DNA of 64,000 nt, taken from positions 13,860,501-13,924,500 of the forward strand of contig CM072344.1 of NCBI GenBank assembly GCA_036874045.1, written 5' to 3'. Below the pieces are notes generated by a model. It worked only from the letters and a program-made list of their open reading frames with translations. It ran no database searches and was not told the origin of the DNA. Below, piece by piece: positions 24,901-34,845 of this stretch. Origin of the DNA: Cymodocea nodosa. Its lineage: Eukaryota; Streptophyta; Magnoliopsida; Alismatales; Cymodoceaceae. The position numbers and the translations under genes were made by a program. Every line of letters begins with the position of its first letter. Position 1 is the first letter of the stretch.

Positions 24901-27649
24901 ACCTTAGAGGCCCACAAGATGTTTTGGTTGTTTCCAACGTTGTACGAAGAGTGTCCTACACTCATTTGGCCAGGTGGAAATGGGAAATACCATGAGCTAT
25001 ATGGTCTTCTATACTTTTAAGAATCCACAAAATCACCACATAGTCAGTGACGTACCAGTTAGTATGGTCAGACACTTTTTCATCTGATGGGTCACCAGTG
25101 ATATGCTGTTCACGCATGTGGAGATAGTTGAAAAATGAAAAAGTCTCAAATGTGCTTGCAAAATGGAGATAATTGGAGTCATTGAATTTCATACCTGTGG
25201 TAGTGAGCTTCACCGTCCACGAGTCTTTGGGTGTCTCCATTGTGTTGTTGAAAGCATTTAGACAGAGAGACAGAGTGCAAGAGACTGACACAAGAAAGCA
25301 AGGGAGGATTGTTTGCCTAAAAAATCTCATTGAAATAGGCATCAAGTTGCAGTAGACCGACATAAAGGCAGGAGAGCCTCTAATGTAAGAGCAGAAGAGA
25401 GGGTGATGGTTGAACTAGGATGCAGAGAAGGCTGGTGTTTGATATCAAGTTAATTAGGGTAATAATTGAGATTAGGGTTTTCCATTAGTGAAGAAGAGTA
25501 TAAATACAAGATGTATATGGATCCTCCTAACCAAAGGATCTGAATACCCGATTACACCCTTATACATATATATATACCACTCTAACATTCTCTATTTCAT
25601 AAAAAGTTGGAACTTAGAAGGCAATATTAACATCTCCAATTTGATAAAGTACTTCGCAGTGTTGAGACCTGAATGGTAGCAATATTAACATATCTAATTT
25701 GAGCAAGTACTTTGCAGTGTTGAGACCTGAACAGTAAGAATTGGCTATTTATTATAATTTCCATAATCAAATCTACTAGATGTAGTTGTTGACTTTGCAA
25801 TTCACAGGAATTATAGTATCATGTCATGTATGACTTACATGTCTATTTTATGACATTTGAATGTATTATTTTAAATCTTTATATTTAACCATATTATTTG
25901 TTTAATACTGCATCTAAGCCAAGTTGTATCCTAAATTTTAGAAAATTATTGAATTTCAGAATCAAAATCATGTAATGTCTGAATCCCAAATCGCATTGTT
26001 GCTTCTTAGATAGTGATTCAAATATACTTGAAGCTGCAAAAAATTACTTGCAAGCTTCAACACTTGATACTATTGGAGCATCAAGATCTTGTGTGTGAGT
26101 TTAGTTCCTTATTGTTTAAATTGTATTTATCTTCTCTATGTAACCTTGATATATAGAAGTCCTTAATGTTTCCCAATGAAATCAATATACTTTCACTCAT
26201 TTCTTGTCTTCTCACATGATATCAAAATTAACTTTTGAAAGTTCCAAAAAGTGTGAGAAATCCAAGGCAGAGGGAAACCATTGCTACCACCCTCCCAACC
26301 ACCTACAACCCAACTTCTAGGCCACTGAGGCACCTCCTGCATCCAAGTCCCTCTTCCTACCTTAAAATTCTAGGATAGCTGCCACCCACCACCAACCAAA
26401 ACCATAGTTGTCTGCCATTGCCATCGACTCTTCTCCATCATAGCACACACCATTGCCGCCTCTTGTACATCTAGCATCCACCATTGTCGCTAAGGCTTTG
26501 TGGCCATTCTCCCACCATTGTTGCAGATCCTCAACCCTTCCTTTCTCCCCAACTACTACTCCCTAAGGGAGAAGAATTGATTGAGAAATCAATAGAAGAA
26601 AAACTCAGATCCAACCTTGTTCCCACCATTGCCATCTACTAGATTGCCACTTCCTATACTATTGCCCTCTATGCTGTCTTTCCTCCACTCATTTCTAGCT
26701 AGGGTTTCAGACACTAAGGTCCAATCAAAATATGGGAGCTGATGAAGAATGTTACACTATTGATTCACCCAAATCTTCTTTTCTTCTACTACTATTGTGA
26801 TGGGATGCATTGTCTGGAAACAAAGGAGGAAAATGGGGGCTAGCCTTCAAGTTTGCTACTGGAGGATTCAAAGAAGTGGAAAGAGAGGAGCCTTTCAATG
26901 TCCAGAATGAAGCATAAGGTCTTGCCTATGATGGTCGAGAATGGGGTTAGTGTTACAAATGCGAATTGGGTGGTTGTAGTGGAAGGGAGAGAAAGAGGGA
27001 GAGGAAAAAATCTATTGTAAGCTGAATACTTCAACTTGAGAGGAACTGTTGTATCAAGACATTATGTGTGAGTCTAGTTAGAGTATCAATACACTATATA
27101 TGAGTCTAGTCTTAGATTATTGAAGTTGTATTTATCTTTTCTAGGTAACCACTATATATTGATGTTTTATATTTATTAATGAAATCAATTTACTTTCTCA
27201 TTTCTTGTATTTTCATAGGTACCATGCCTATTCATACATGACTACCATGATTCTGTAACTTTAAAAATTGCATTTAATGATTATGCAATAACATAGGTGC
27301 CATTTGTTCTAATTTCTTAAAAAAACCAAAATCATCGAACTTTATTTTCACACCTTTATTCCATTAGTTTTATTATTCTCATATATATTCCATAAAAGAA
27401 AACATATTACTTTAAGCACAACAGCTGCCTACCCATGTTTGATTTTGAATAGATCAAATTATAAAGACATTAATCACTAAGCTTAGATTTTTATAGACAT
27501 TAATTACTCCTAGCTCTGCTTTTATCAAGGTGGGTGTGATCCCCAACCATTCTCTACCAAGAACAGTCCCATTGGATGAAGATGGGTTTTGCAGTTGCCT
27601 CAGAGATCCTTCCTCTCCTTGCAACCTGAACAGTGTGAAATTGTTTTAG
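3405..27649 (+). CDS. CTPA: Carboxyl-terminal processing peptidase (CtpA, D1 protein processing), 13 exons
   Basis: Peptidase family S41A serine protease of the thylakoid lumen. The family removes the C-terminal tail of photosystem II D1 so that the Mn cluster can assemble. Exons: 3405-3503, 4069-4441, 4564-4713, 7231-7313, 8381-8589, 10593-10661, 10880-10998, 13695-13770, 13855-13896, 16641-16749, 22942-23039, 23112-23205, 27530-27649. All junctions are GT/AG and phase-consistent, giving 546 residues, the family's usual size. Residues 1-~157 look like a bipartite transit peptide, with a hydrophobic thylakoid-transfer stretch at ~135-152. The mature part starts near [13 protein letters not shown] (159). 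A PDZ domain covers ~236-330 and the protease core ~340-510. The Ser/Lys dyad is Ser450 (GTASASE) and Lys475 (FGKGKIQ), 25 apart as in characterised members, with Gln479 four beyond. ATG 3405 is the first in-frame Met. The exon 1 donor (TGT|GTAATC) is the least certain junction. The introns are swollen by transposons, listed separately. Confidence 0.94.
5989..6400 (-). mobile_element. hAT transposon fragment: BED-type zinc finger region
   Basis: Read on the minus strand, about 6350-6140 encodes a BED-finger-like stretch: [15 protein letters not shown], then [10 protein letters not shown], a stop codon, and [16 protein letters not shown]. It continues into the 66-codon open frame 5989-6189 ([19 protein letters not shown]). 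Plant hAT transposases begin with this pattern (QC.YC.K...G...RLKQHL). Only the N-terminal part is present and no catalytic domain or element ends were found, so it is a dead fragment inside intron 3. Confidence 0.6.
6844..6921. repeat. Compound (GATA)n/(GA)n microsatellite
   Basis: About ten GATA units pass directly into about twenty GA units, lying within CtpA intron 3. Confidence 0.95.
8810..10140 (-). mobile_element. Probable LTR-retrotransposon fossil (LTR and start of gag-like region)
   Basis: Within CtpA intron 5 (8590-10592), about 10130-9600 read on the minus strand resembles an LTR and leader. It is followed around 9470-9230 by a short gag-like frame ([20 protein letters not shown]). 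The composition differs from neighbouring intron DNA. No second LTR or polymerase domain is evident, so only a 5' fragment survives. The family is uncertain, perhaps Ty3-type. It looks old and broken. The 8810-9045 part is less certain still. Confidence 0.35.
11307..11596. mobile_element. Tourist-like MITE in CtpA intron 7
   Basis: A 290-base, AT-rich, non-coding element flanked by TTA on both sides (11304-11306 and 11597-11599). The ends are imperfect terminal inverted repeats: the left starts GGGCTCATTTGGCTAAC and the right reads, inverted, GATTCCATTTGTTGACC. Size, TTA duplication and a start with G fit the Tourist group, which PIF/Harbinger transposases mobilise. The ends are not those of the two full PIF elements further right. 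Confidence 0.6.
12480..13460 (+). mobile_element. L1-type LINE 3' end, internally duplicated
   Basis: The plus strand encodes the far C-terminal part of a plant L1 reverse-transcriptase ORF. Recognisable fragments are [24 protein letters not shown] and [13 protein letters not shown], matching the family's R-IPLKLKGKFYRTAIRPA-LYG-ECW-K and PIEDK-REN-LRWFGHV pattern. The segment is present twice in tandem with a period of about 460 bases (GAAATTATAGAA at 12492 and 12952), and the two copies have diverged clearly. The element ends in a (TTG)n tail at about 13436-13457, typical of plant L1. Both copies carry stops and the 5' part of the element is missing. It lies in CtpA intron 7. Confidence 0.75.
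14230..14905. repeat. Diverged tandem duplication in CtpA intron 9
   Basis: Two related stretches, about 14230-14540 and 14620-14905, share a long imperfect match. Shared phrases include ACTTGAAGTATGC, ATGGGCA/GTGGGCA, AGATAGCAT and TGTAGCCCTAC. On the minus strand the second copy reads [17 protein letters not shown], reminiscent of the zinc-binding tail found after plant LINE reverse transcriptases. A LINE origin is therefore possible but unproven. Confidence 0.45.
17370..22062 (+). mobile_element. Copia LTR-retrotransposon fossil with both LTRs in CtpA intron 10
   Basis: Matching terminal repeats of about 140-160 bases start with TGTTAA(G)AGTCTAGCAT at 17370 and 21902. Between them the plus strand carries widely scattered remnants of Ty1/Copia gag, integrase and reverse-transcriptase coding sequence in the expected order. 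A tRNA-Met-type primer site is suggested just after the left LTR. The two LTRs differ substantially and the coding region is heavily broken, so the insertion is old. It accounts for most of the 6.2 kb intron between exons 10 and 11. Confidence 0.75.
23548..25590 (-). mobile_element. Short Copia-type LTR element fossil in CtpA intron 12
   Basis: Direct repeats of about 140 bases at 23548-23690 and 25450-25590 (shared phrases TTAGGGTAATAAT, ATGGATCCTCCTAACCAAAGG, CCCTTATACATATATATA) are LTRs of an element on the minus strand. A primer-site-like TTGATATCAAAC follows the right-hand LTR. Gag-like coding sequence lies at about 25360-24960 and a GAG-pre-integrase-like piece ([14 protein letters not shown]) near 23880. 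The reverse-transcriptase region is absent, so the element is internally shortened as well as broken. Confidence 0.7.
26065..27222 (+). mobile_element. TRIM-like miniature LTR element in CtpA intron 12
   Basis: Two diverged direct repeats of about 160-180 bases (26065-26225 and 27043-27222) share TGTGTGAGT(T/C)TAGTT, TTGTATTTATCTT and AATGAAATCAAT phrases. The left one is followed by TGATATCAAAATTAAC, which resembles a tRNA-Met primer site. The ~800 bases between them are C-rich and have no polymerase domains. This fits a terminal-repeat retrotransposon in miniature or a strongly deleted Copia element. It looks old. Confidence 0.6.
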
Positions 27650-27849
27650 ATAACATATTCTTCAAGGTACTATGTTTCTTCAGCACTATGTTGTTAGTAT
27701 TATTCACTGCAACATCGTTCCATGTAGTTGTTGGATACCTTGCTGAGGTTATTATATATGTTAAGTACGAGAAAGGTAATATTCTTCGTAAGACTATCGC
27801 TTGCTTTTTGTATACATAAAAAGTTGTATTGAATATCCGCTGTATTTTT

Positions 27850-29130
27850 GAAGTCAGATCATTGTCTACAAAGATTGAACTGAAACTATACTACCATTGG
27901 GTAGCCTCACCAGATGAATTTTCTGACTTCCTCTGATATTTTGTAATAGATCCAGATCATAGCTCATATGATCTGTAGCACTGGTATTAATTATCCAGAT
28001 TTTTTCACCAAAAGCAACAAACATGGCATAAATACTAGTGGCCTCTCTAGCACATTTTTCAGAGGTTAAGCATGAGGGAATTGAGGTTACCAAATTTGCC
28101 ATGTTAAATTGTGGACCATCACTAGTAGTTGAAACATTTGAAGATAGCAAATTAATTAACTGTTCATATTGTTCAGGTGTGATGGATGGAACCACTCCTT
28201 GAAATTCAGAACCGATAGCATTATGGATTCCTTATTTTGTTCTTTCTGGGAATTACTTTATGCAATTTATGACCTTCAGGGAAGCCAAAAGCCAATAACA
28301 TCTATTAATTGTGTGTCCAGTACCCTCACAATGTTTGTAATATAATTTCTTGGTATTTTTTGACTTTCCCTGAAAATTTCCTTTAAATTTTTTATTCTAA
28401 TTACCCTTTCCAACAATCATGGCTAAGTTGTCATTATTAGTGAAAACATGAGCAACACTACATTGGACTTCCTCTTGCAACACTAGACCATATGCCTTAT
28501 CAACATTAGGTAGAGGACTACTTAAAAGAATTTGTCCTCTAATGGCAAAATAAGTGTCATTAAGACCTAATAAAAACCGTATTAATCTTTCTTCTTCTCT
28601 GCCCTCCTTAAGATTGTTGATAGCATTACAAGTTCAACTAAATTTAGGCTTAAAAATTCCAAGTTCATCCCATAATGTCTTCATTTTGGTAAAATAAGTA
28701 GTAACAGAATCTTGTCCTTGAGACAAATTAATCAATGACTTTTACACTACTCAAAAAATCATGAAATTTAGCAGAAATGAAGATACACAAGTTCCTAATT
28801 CTCTTGACAAAATTTTGGCTCAAATAGACTTCGTTTTACCCTTCAAACATTCTACCAAAAGTGCATGCTGTAAAACTACAATGATGATTTCTCTCTAAAA
28901 CCTCCTTCGAATCTAAATCTTTACTGTAATCATCAATCCAACTGTCTAACCTAAAGAATATCAAGTCATGACCTCATTTTTAAAATTTCAGCTCAATCTA
29001 ACTACAAACGACATTTCGATCAACCTTGTGATCAAGGTGATGCAACAGTAAAAGAGAAGAAGAAAAACCTAACCACCACTTCTCTCTTGAGAATAATGTA
29101 TTCTTCTTCTTCTTCTTCCTTTGTTTCCAA
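27850..29130 (-). mobile_element. Copia gag/protease fragment downstream of CtpA
   Basis: The minus strand shows a Copia gag region from about 28900, then a knuckle-like Cys/His stretch near 28330, then a protease-type region near 27990 (WIINTSATDHM). An open part covers 27866-28195. No LTRs or polymerase are visible, so it is a broken internal fragment. It starts about 200 bases after the CtpA stop codon and may abut that gene's 3' untranslated region (27650-~27840). Confidence 0.7.
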
Positions 29131-29530
29131 AAACCCTCATAGGATTTAATGGAAAAATTATATCAAAATCCCTCCAAAATAAATATGTAACGAAACAATC
29201 ATCTATTGGTTTTCCTTGATTGACCAAATTGCTTGTACAGTGTAATCTAAATCAGATGTTCGATGGAATCAGACCGGTGGATTAGACTTGACGTCTAATG
29301 GATTAGATTAGATGTCTAATGGGATTAGACTGAATGTCTGATGGTTTGGGACTAGACATCCGGTGAATCTTTATCTATGGAAATTGGAGGTTTGAATGAC
29401 ATAATTAATTAAGGGCGCTGCAAGGGACGGAATGCTTGAGTCTTGTCGCCTTGGTAGAAAGCAATACCGAGGTGTAGAAAAAGTTGACGAGGGTCGTTTA
29501 CAACATGTAATATTTGACAATCTGTGGTAT
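29131..29530. promoter_or_regulatory. Upstream region of the prenyltransferase gene with quasi-palindromic repeats
   Basis: About 29265-29360 holds four imperfect tandem units of roughly 22-24 bases built on ATTAGACT.GACGTCTAATGG. Each unit is itself nearly palindromic around a (G)ACGTC or ATGTC core. A further 55 bases at 29379-29433 are closely similar to 39572-39626. A regulatory role is inference only. Confidence 0.45.
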
Positions 29531-29538
29531 TATAAATA
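29531..29538 (+). promoter_or_regulatory. TATA box of the prenyltransferase gene
   Basis: TATAAATA lies 75-82 bases upstream of the start codon at 29613. Plant transcription usually starts about 30 bases beyond the box, which would give a leader of roughly 45-50 bases. Confidence 0.6.
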
Positions 29539-29612
29539 CAAGTGGTGCTTGAGCTTTAGACATCAGCTTAACCAAAAAAATTAAGGATTCGAGAGAAGAT
29601 CGATCCATAACC

Positions 29613-32474
29613 ATGTTCGCCAAGCAATACTGCGGTAACTTGTCTGCCTTGCTTTTGCCCAAAGGTATCATGCCTTCTTCTTCTTCTTCTTCTTCTTCTT
29701 CTTCTTCTCCTTCTTCTTCTTCTTCTTCTTCTTCTTCTTCTTCTTCTTCTTCTTCTTCTTCTTCTTCTTCCACTGGGCCATAATGAATACGTTTGCAGGT
29801 GCTGCACCAACAACAACATGCTCGGTCCCAGCTCTTCCAAGCAAAAGGTACTTACATGTGTTGTGAACGACTTGCCCGATGAGGAAAAACATCAGAATTA
29901 GTTGTATATAGTTGGCTTTTTTCCTTCCGATTCAACTGTAACATCCATTAATTACTTGTGATCAGACATTAGACAAACTAAAAAGCAATTAAATGTACGT
30001 GGAATTAATTTGGTTCAGATTGCGCGGTAAGCTAAGTGTTAGCATTCACCCGCAAGCGCGGAGTGGTACATATTACTGCTCGCTTCCTGATCAGCCCGGC
30101 CACACCACCCCCATCCGATCCACGCCCAAGAACCCAACGCAGACGCATCGGTTGCTTTCCAGCACAAACGAGGAATGGGCCCAACCGCTTCCCCCGCAGG
30201 GTGGCGGCCTAGAGAACCTCAAAAGTTCCAATACTATTTTAAAGTGGTGGGACGTCTTCGCTCGATTAAGTCGCCTCTACGCATGTATTGGCAACGTTAG
30301 TCCTTCCTTCCCGTAGTTTAATCCTCTCCCGGTTAACTTTCATCTGAGAAAATAAACTTGTTGATCACCAAGCTTGGGTCGATTGATCACAGGCGGTGGC
30401 GATCTCCTCCGTTTCGTTCCTTCCGGTCGCGAGCGTTGCAGAACTTACTCCGGCATTCTTCCAGGGATTCGCTCAGGTAATTCACGAGTGTGAACCTTCT
30501 TAATTCATTAATTATTCACTGATCATGCATGGAAGATAATCATATTACTAATTAATCTCATGCATGGGCAGGCTTTCACCGTTGCCATGCTTATGGTCCT
30601 TTACGTTAATGTCGTGAACCAAGTGTACGACGTGGACATCGACAGGGTTCGTATAAATATAAGTCCATTGCCTAATTAATTAAGCAGTAAATTTCCATAA
30701 AATTTTCCTTTCCTTTTGCTAATGCATGTCCATATGATTTCAGATCAATAAGCCATACCTTCCACTTGTTACCGGGGAGATTTCTATGATGGCAGCAACG
30801 ATACTCATGGCCGCCTTTGTTTCTGTGGTACGGAACATATACATATCACGAATTTCTTGCACGAGCTTTCAAATTAGGCACGCATATATAAATTAACAAT
30901 TTGACTTTTATTTATTACATATATATTAATTAACGTTGTGTTTGCATTGAAATCTTCCAGAGTCTTGCGGTGGCCTTGATGTCTGGCTCACCTGCACTTA
31001 TGGCTTTCGTTGTCATCGCATTTTTCATGGGAACAGCGTATTCTGCCAAGGTGAGTATTGTTTTTTTTCGGATGAAATTAAGATCGAGATATTATAATCA
31101 TACGAAGAAGGGAGTATAAGATTACACGTTCAACAATTCAATAAAAATAAAATCACAATTACTGGCACTTGTTCAAAGTGCGTACAATCATTCCTTGACC
31201 ACTGCCCATGGCACATATCTAAAGTAGAACTTTATTGTTTATGAAAAAATGATAAAGAGCCCAGTAGCTGACAAGGTAGGGAAATAATAATGTTGGAAAA
31301 TAGGTTAATTTGTAACTCCCGTCCATTCTCTTCAGCTGCCCCTTCTCAGGTGGAAGAGCAATCCATTCCTTGCTTTGTTTTTCATTGTTGGCTGGGGAGG
31401 CCTACTCTTCCAACTTGCGTTCTTCTTGCATATGCAGGTGATTCATGCAAAACTCTTTAAAGATCGTAGATTGCCCTCCCATCCCATCTCTAACGAATAT
31501 TATATATAATTAATTACGTCCGTAAATAAACATGCAGGTATATGTCCTGAATAAACAAATGATATTCACGAAGCCAGTTATATTTTCTACGGCAATTGTG
31601 TCCTTGTTGTATTGCATTGTGACACTAGCCAAGGTACGTGCGTAACACAAGCAGGAGCACATATACGTATATATATTTCGCATCGAGGAAACAACACATG
31701 CGTATATGATTTTATGATCGATTAAGTCAATCTACATATGTAACTTATTTCAAACTTTCGATCAGGATATACCCGACGTTGAGGGAGACAAGGCTGACGG
31801 TATCCAGACCTTTGCCATATGGTTTGGTCAAGAAAGAGTGAGTGTTCTTTGATTGCTTTATATATACGATCCACAGGACCGCAACTAATTAGAGTTGGTT
31901 CTCAGGATCATATATTCCCTAAAAAAGCTTTGGTTGATCGATTGACTTTTAGACGTTGGGTGCCAACTCTTATAAATAAATAATGAAATAATCTTGTGGG
32001 CAGGTGTTTAAAGTTTGTGTTGGGTCTATAATGGTTGCCTATGCCATATGCATGGGGGTGGGTGTTACTTCTACCAACGTTGTCTGCAGGACAGTGTCGG
32101 TAAGTTTTTCATCGATAATTGAACTCTTCAACTCTACCATTCCATTCTTTCTTTCTTTTTTTGAATCATATTTGAGTTCGAGAGACTCCGTTTAATTAAT
32201 TAAATAAATCTTATTGTTCTGCAGGTATTGGGCCATGGAATACTCGCAGCCGTCTACTGGATTTTCTCTCGGAATGTTGATCTTAAGAGCAGCAATTCTG
32301 TGGCAAAATTTTATATGCTTATTTGGAAGGTAATTACATTTTTAAAATCCTCTGAAATGGTCATCCGCAATTATATGTTGTCTACGTATAATTTGTTGTC
32401 TGCTAATTACTTAAATATCGCATCTTTTGCAGCTATTGTATGCTGAGTACTTCCTGATCCACTTCGTTCGATGA
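29613..32474 (+). CDS. Homogentisate-type aromatic prenyltransferase (UbiA family), 13 exons
   Basis: Integral plastid-membrane prenyltransferase that joins a prenyl diphosphate to an aromatic ring. The family includes homogentisate phytyltransferases (vitamin E) and the flavonoid, coumarin and xanthone enzymes that evolved from them. Exons: 29613-29664, 29799-29847, 30019-30295, 30393-30476, 30572-30646, 30744-30827, 30961-31050, 31336-31437, 31538-31633, 31766-31837, 32004-32099, 32225-32329, 32433-32474. All are GT/AG and in phase, totalling 407 residues, typical for the family. Residues 1-~100 resemble a transit peptide rich in Ser, Thr and Arg. Motif 1 is NQVYDVDID (170-178) and motif 2 is KDIPDVEGD (303-311); both bind diphosphate through Mg2+. 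Several hydrophobic helices follow, and the C-terminus LLYAEYFLIHFVR matches the family's usual end. No frame breaks were seen. The substrate cannot be read from sequence. The sequence looks divergent from vitamin E enzymes, which favours specialised metabolism (inference). Confidence 0.93.
29673..29770 (+). repeat. (TTC)n microsatellite inside prenyltransferase intron 1
   Basis: About 32 TTC/CTT units with a single interruption near 29709 occupy most of the 134-base intron 1 (29665-29798). The pyrimidine-rich run lies just ahead of a branch-point-like TAATGAA and the TTTGCAG acceptor. If the intron is retained the tract reads as poly-Ser and ends at a stop. The open frames of Glu, Arg or Lys on the other strand here are artefacts. 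Confidence 0.9.
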
Positions 32475-33079
32475 GTTCCATATGACAAAATTCGCTAGCA
32501 ACAGAAAGGGCACCAGTACTGCTACTCTTGTGCTAAGAATGATTTTTAAGTGTGCCAACGTCCACGCCATTTGTTTTCTCTGTCCCAACTGATTCATGGA
32601 AATACACAACAACTAGTGTTGGAATATTAGCAAAAAAAGTAAGAGATTATAAGACATGAGTGTTTTGCATTTGTTTTTAAATTTGAATTACAACTTTATT
32701 CCCTTAAAATGCTATTAAAATTTGAGTTTTAAGTTGTAAACATGTAGAAAAGGATGAATGACTAACAATTAATATTAATCAATTACTTCTTGGTCTTAAT
32801 CCTCTTGAAATTTAGCTTTTAGATTCCTTCTTCTAAGATTAAGGACAAGGAATTCCCATAGCAAGTCATCTGTCCCCTTAAGTATTGCCGTTAAATGATA
32901 ATTAATGCCTAAAGGAGGAGGAAGTTTTAAGATGAGGAAAATACACTGATGAACTTCTTTACTAGAAAGAAGGCATTAGGAGTGATTAAGTGCCAGCCTC
33001 ACCAAACATTAGAAGAAGAATATGAAAGTGTGAAGCTTTTGTTGATAGAACAAGCAAACTCAACATGTAATCTCACACC
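32475..33079. other. 3' flank of the prenyltransferase gene
   Basis: Contains the 3' untranslated region, whose end is not determined, and AT-rich spacer. I see no gene or clear repeat. Confidence 0.5.
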
Positions 33080-33860
33080 CTCTTCTAAGTCTAATTGAGT
33101 TAGAAAAGGTGGATGGAAAAGAATTTAGAGTCATCACCTAATTTATTAAGGAGAAACAAGGAAAACCTAAGAAACACGTAAAAACAACGCTATGTCCTCG
33201 AAATAAAATTCATTGAGCCTAATCAAAGAGTCTTGATAAATTCTCTAAATATGTGTAGGAAAGGTATTAAGCATTCTATACGCCCGACTTAAGTGGGCCT
33301 CTCAAGTGAACTAATAGATGCTAAGTAATGTATATATCCATCTAAGTGTGAAAATAGGAGTAGATGAGTGGTTCAAACTTCAGGCCCAACATGAAATGGA
33401 CCTTCAGGCCCAAGAAGAAATAAAACCTAGGGATCTATTAGAAAGTTGTATAGCATTCTTGACTTTGTACAATAAAGTGGGAACAAGCCATAAATGAGCT
33501 TAAACTAAAGATCACTATCTTAGTCCAATTATGAAACAAGCAAACATAAAGTACTTATGCGAAATGATGCATGACTTTTGTAAAAATAAAAGCTTTTGCC
33601 AATTATGATACATGAACTTACTAGGTGTTCACACTTCCCCTTTTGAGCTCTCCCCACGACCTATCAACTCCTTCGCAGGCCTTACAATCTGCAATCACCT
33701 TCACACATCTTATGACTTGTAATCTTCTTCTTTCAAGTCTTGAAGACCATTTTCACCTTTTGTTGGAGACCAAATGACTCGTTGCTTTCTCTATCTTGGG
33801 CCAAAAATGACATCACCTTCGTCGTGTAGAAATTGAAAAAAAAAAAATCAATTTCACGAT
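33080..33860. mobile_element. LTR-type repeat remnant
   Basis: The phrase run around 33130-33290 (AGTCATCACCTAATTTATTA, then GGTATTAAGCATTC) matches a pattern I know from LTRs and leaders of plant Ty3-type retrotransposons. About 33690-33830 also resembles 1600-1790. No coding domain is left, so this is a fossil fragment without defined ends. Confidence 0.4.
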
Positions 33861-34109
33861 CTGACTAAATTTTCATTTTAGTCCAGTCGAATGAAGTTCA
33901 ATTTGATCAAACAAAAATTTGGTTTGATCGAATTTATGCCTAAGTCTGTTCAAAAAGATTTTGGTATTTTCATCGAGGTTAAATTTTTGTTCGTGGTAAA
34001 TTTTAATATTTGATGAAATCACTTCTCTCTCTTCCATTTTTTCTCATCTTCCACCTAATTTTTGCCACGTGACACGTTCCACATTAACATCACATTAATT
34101 TTTGATTGA

Positions 34110-34845
34110 CAATATGAATGAAAACTTTAATGTTGAAGATATACATAATTTGAAATACATACAAATAAAAGAAAATATCAATAAAATAGAATTTAAAAAA
34201 TGTAATTTAAAAATAAAAACAATAGAAGATTAAAATCAAGAAAATGAAATACAAGAACATCATGAAAGTAACGAAAATCTGAAAAATATATATATAACAT
34301 TAAAATTTGTAACTAATATACCACCAAGAATTCAAAATGAAAGTAACATGAAGGTAGGTAAGAAATCAAATAAGTTCTATGAACAGGCAAGTCCTGATTT
34401 AACTTTTCACAACCAAACAGGGTGCTAATAATTGTAATTTACAAGATTCTTTTTCTTTCATTTCATTCTTTTGATCATTTTTAGTCTCATTTTCAAATTT
34501 AGATTGTTCTTCATTGATTTCTAAGTTTTTAGATATTACAAGTTCTGTTTCATTTTGAATTTCTTTCTTACTTACCTTCACTTTGCTTTCTTTTTGAGTT
34601 CTTAGTGGTACATCAATTCCAAATCTTAATGTTATATATACATCTTCTAGATTTTCATTACTTTCATGATATTTTTGTATTTCATTTTTATGATTTTGAT
34701 TTTCTATTGTTTCCTCTTTTAAATTACATTTCTTAACTCCTATTTCATTAATATTTTCTTTTATCAGTATGTTTGGCAAATTATGTAGCTCTTCAACATT
34801 AAAATTTTTATTTATATTGTCATTTTGCATAACTTGTAAATTCAT
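34110..34845. repeat. Inverted repeat of a retroelement-derived coding segment
   Basis: 34110-34372 on the plus strand and 34822-34560 on the minus strand are two diverged copies of the same AT-rich coding-type sequence, arranged head to head about 190 bases apart. The minus-strand copy belongs to the open stretch 34399-34845, an Asn/Glu/Lys-rich unknown protein downstream of the LTR at 35.1-38.4 kb. The product is unknown. The pair is treated as part of a fossil LTR element. Confidence 0.65.

Noticed and set aside
29498-29892. Poly-Glu, poly-Arg and poly-Lys open frames antisense to the prenyltransferase
   Set aside because: Antisense readings of the TTC microsatellite in intron 1.
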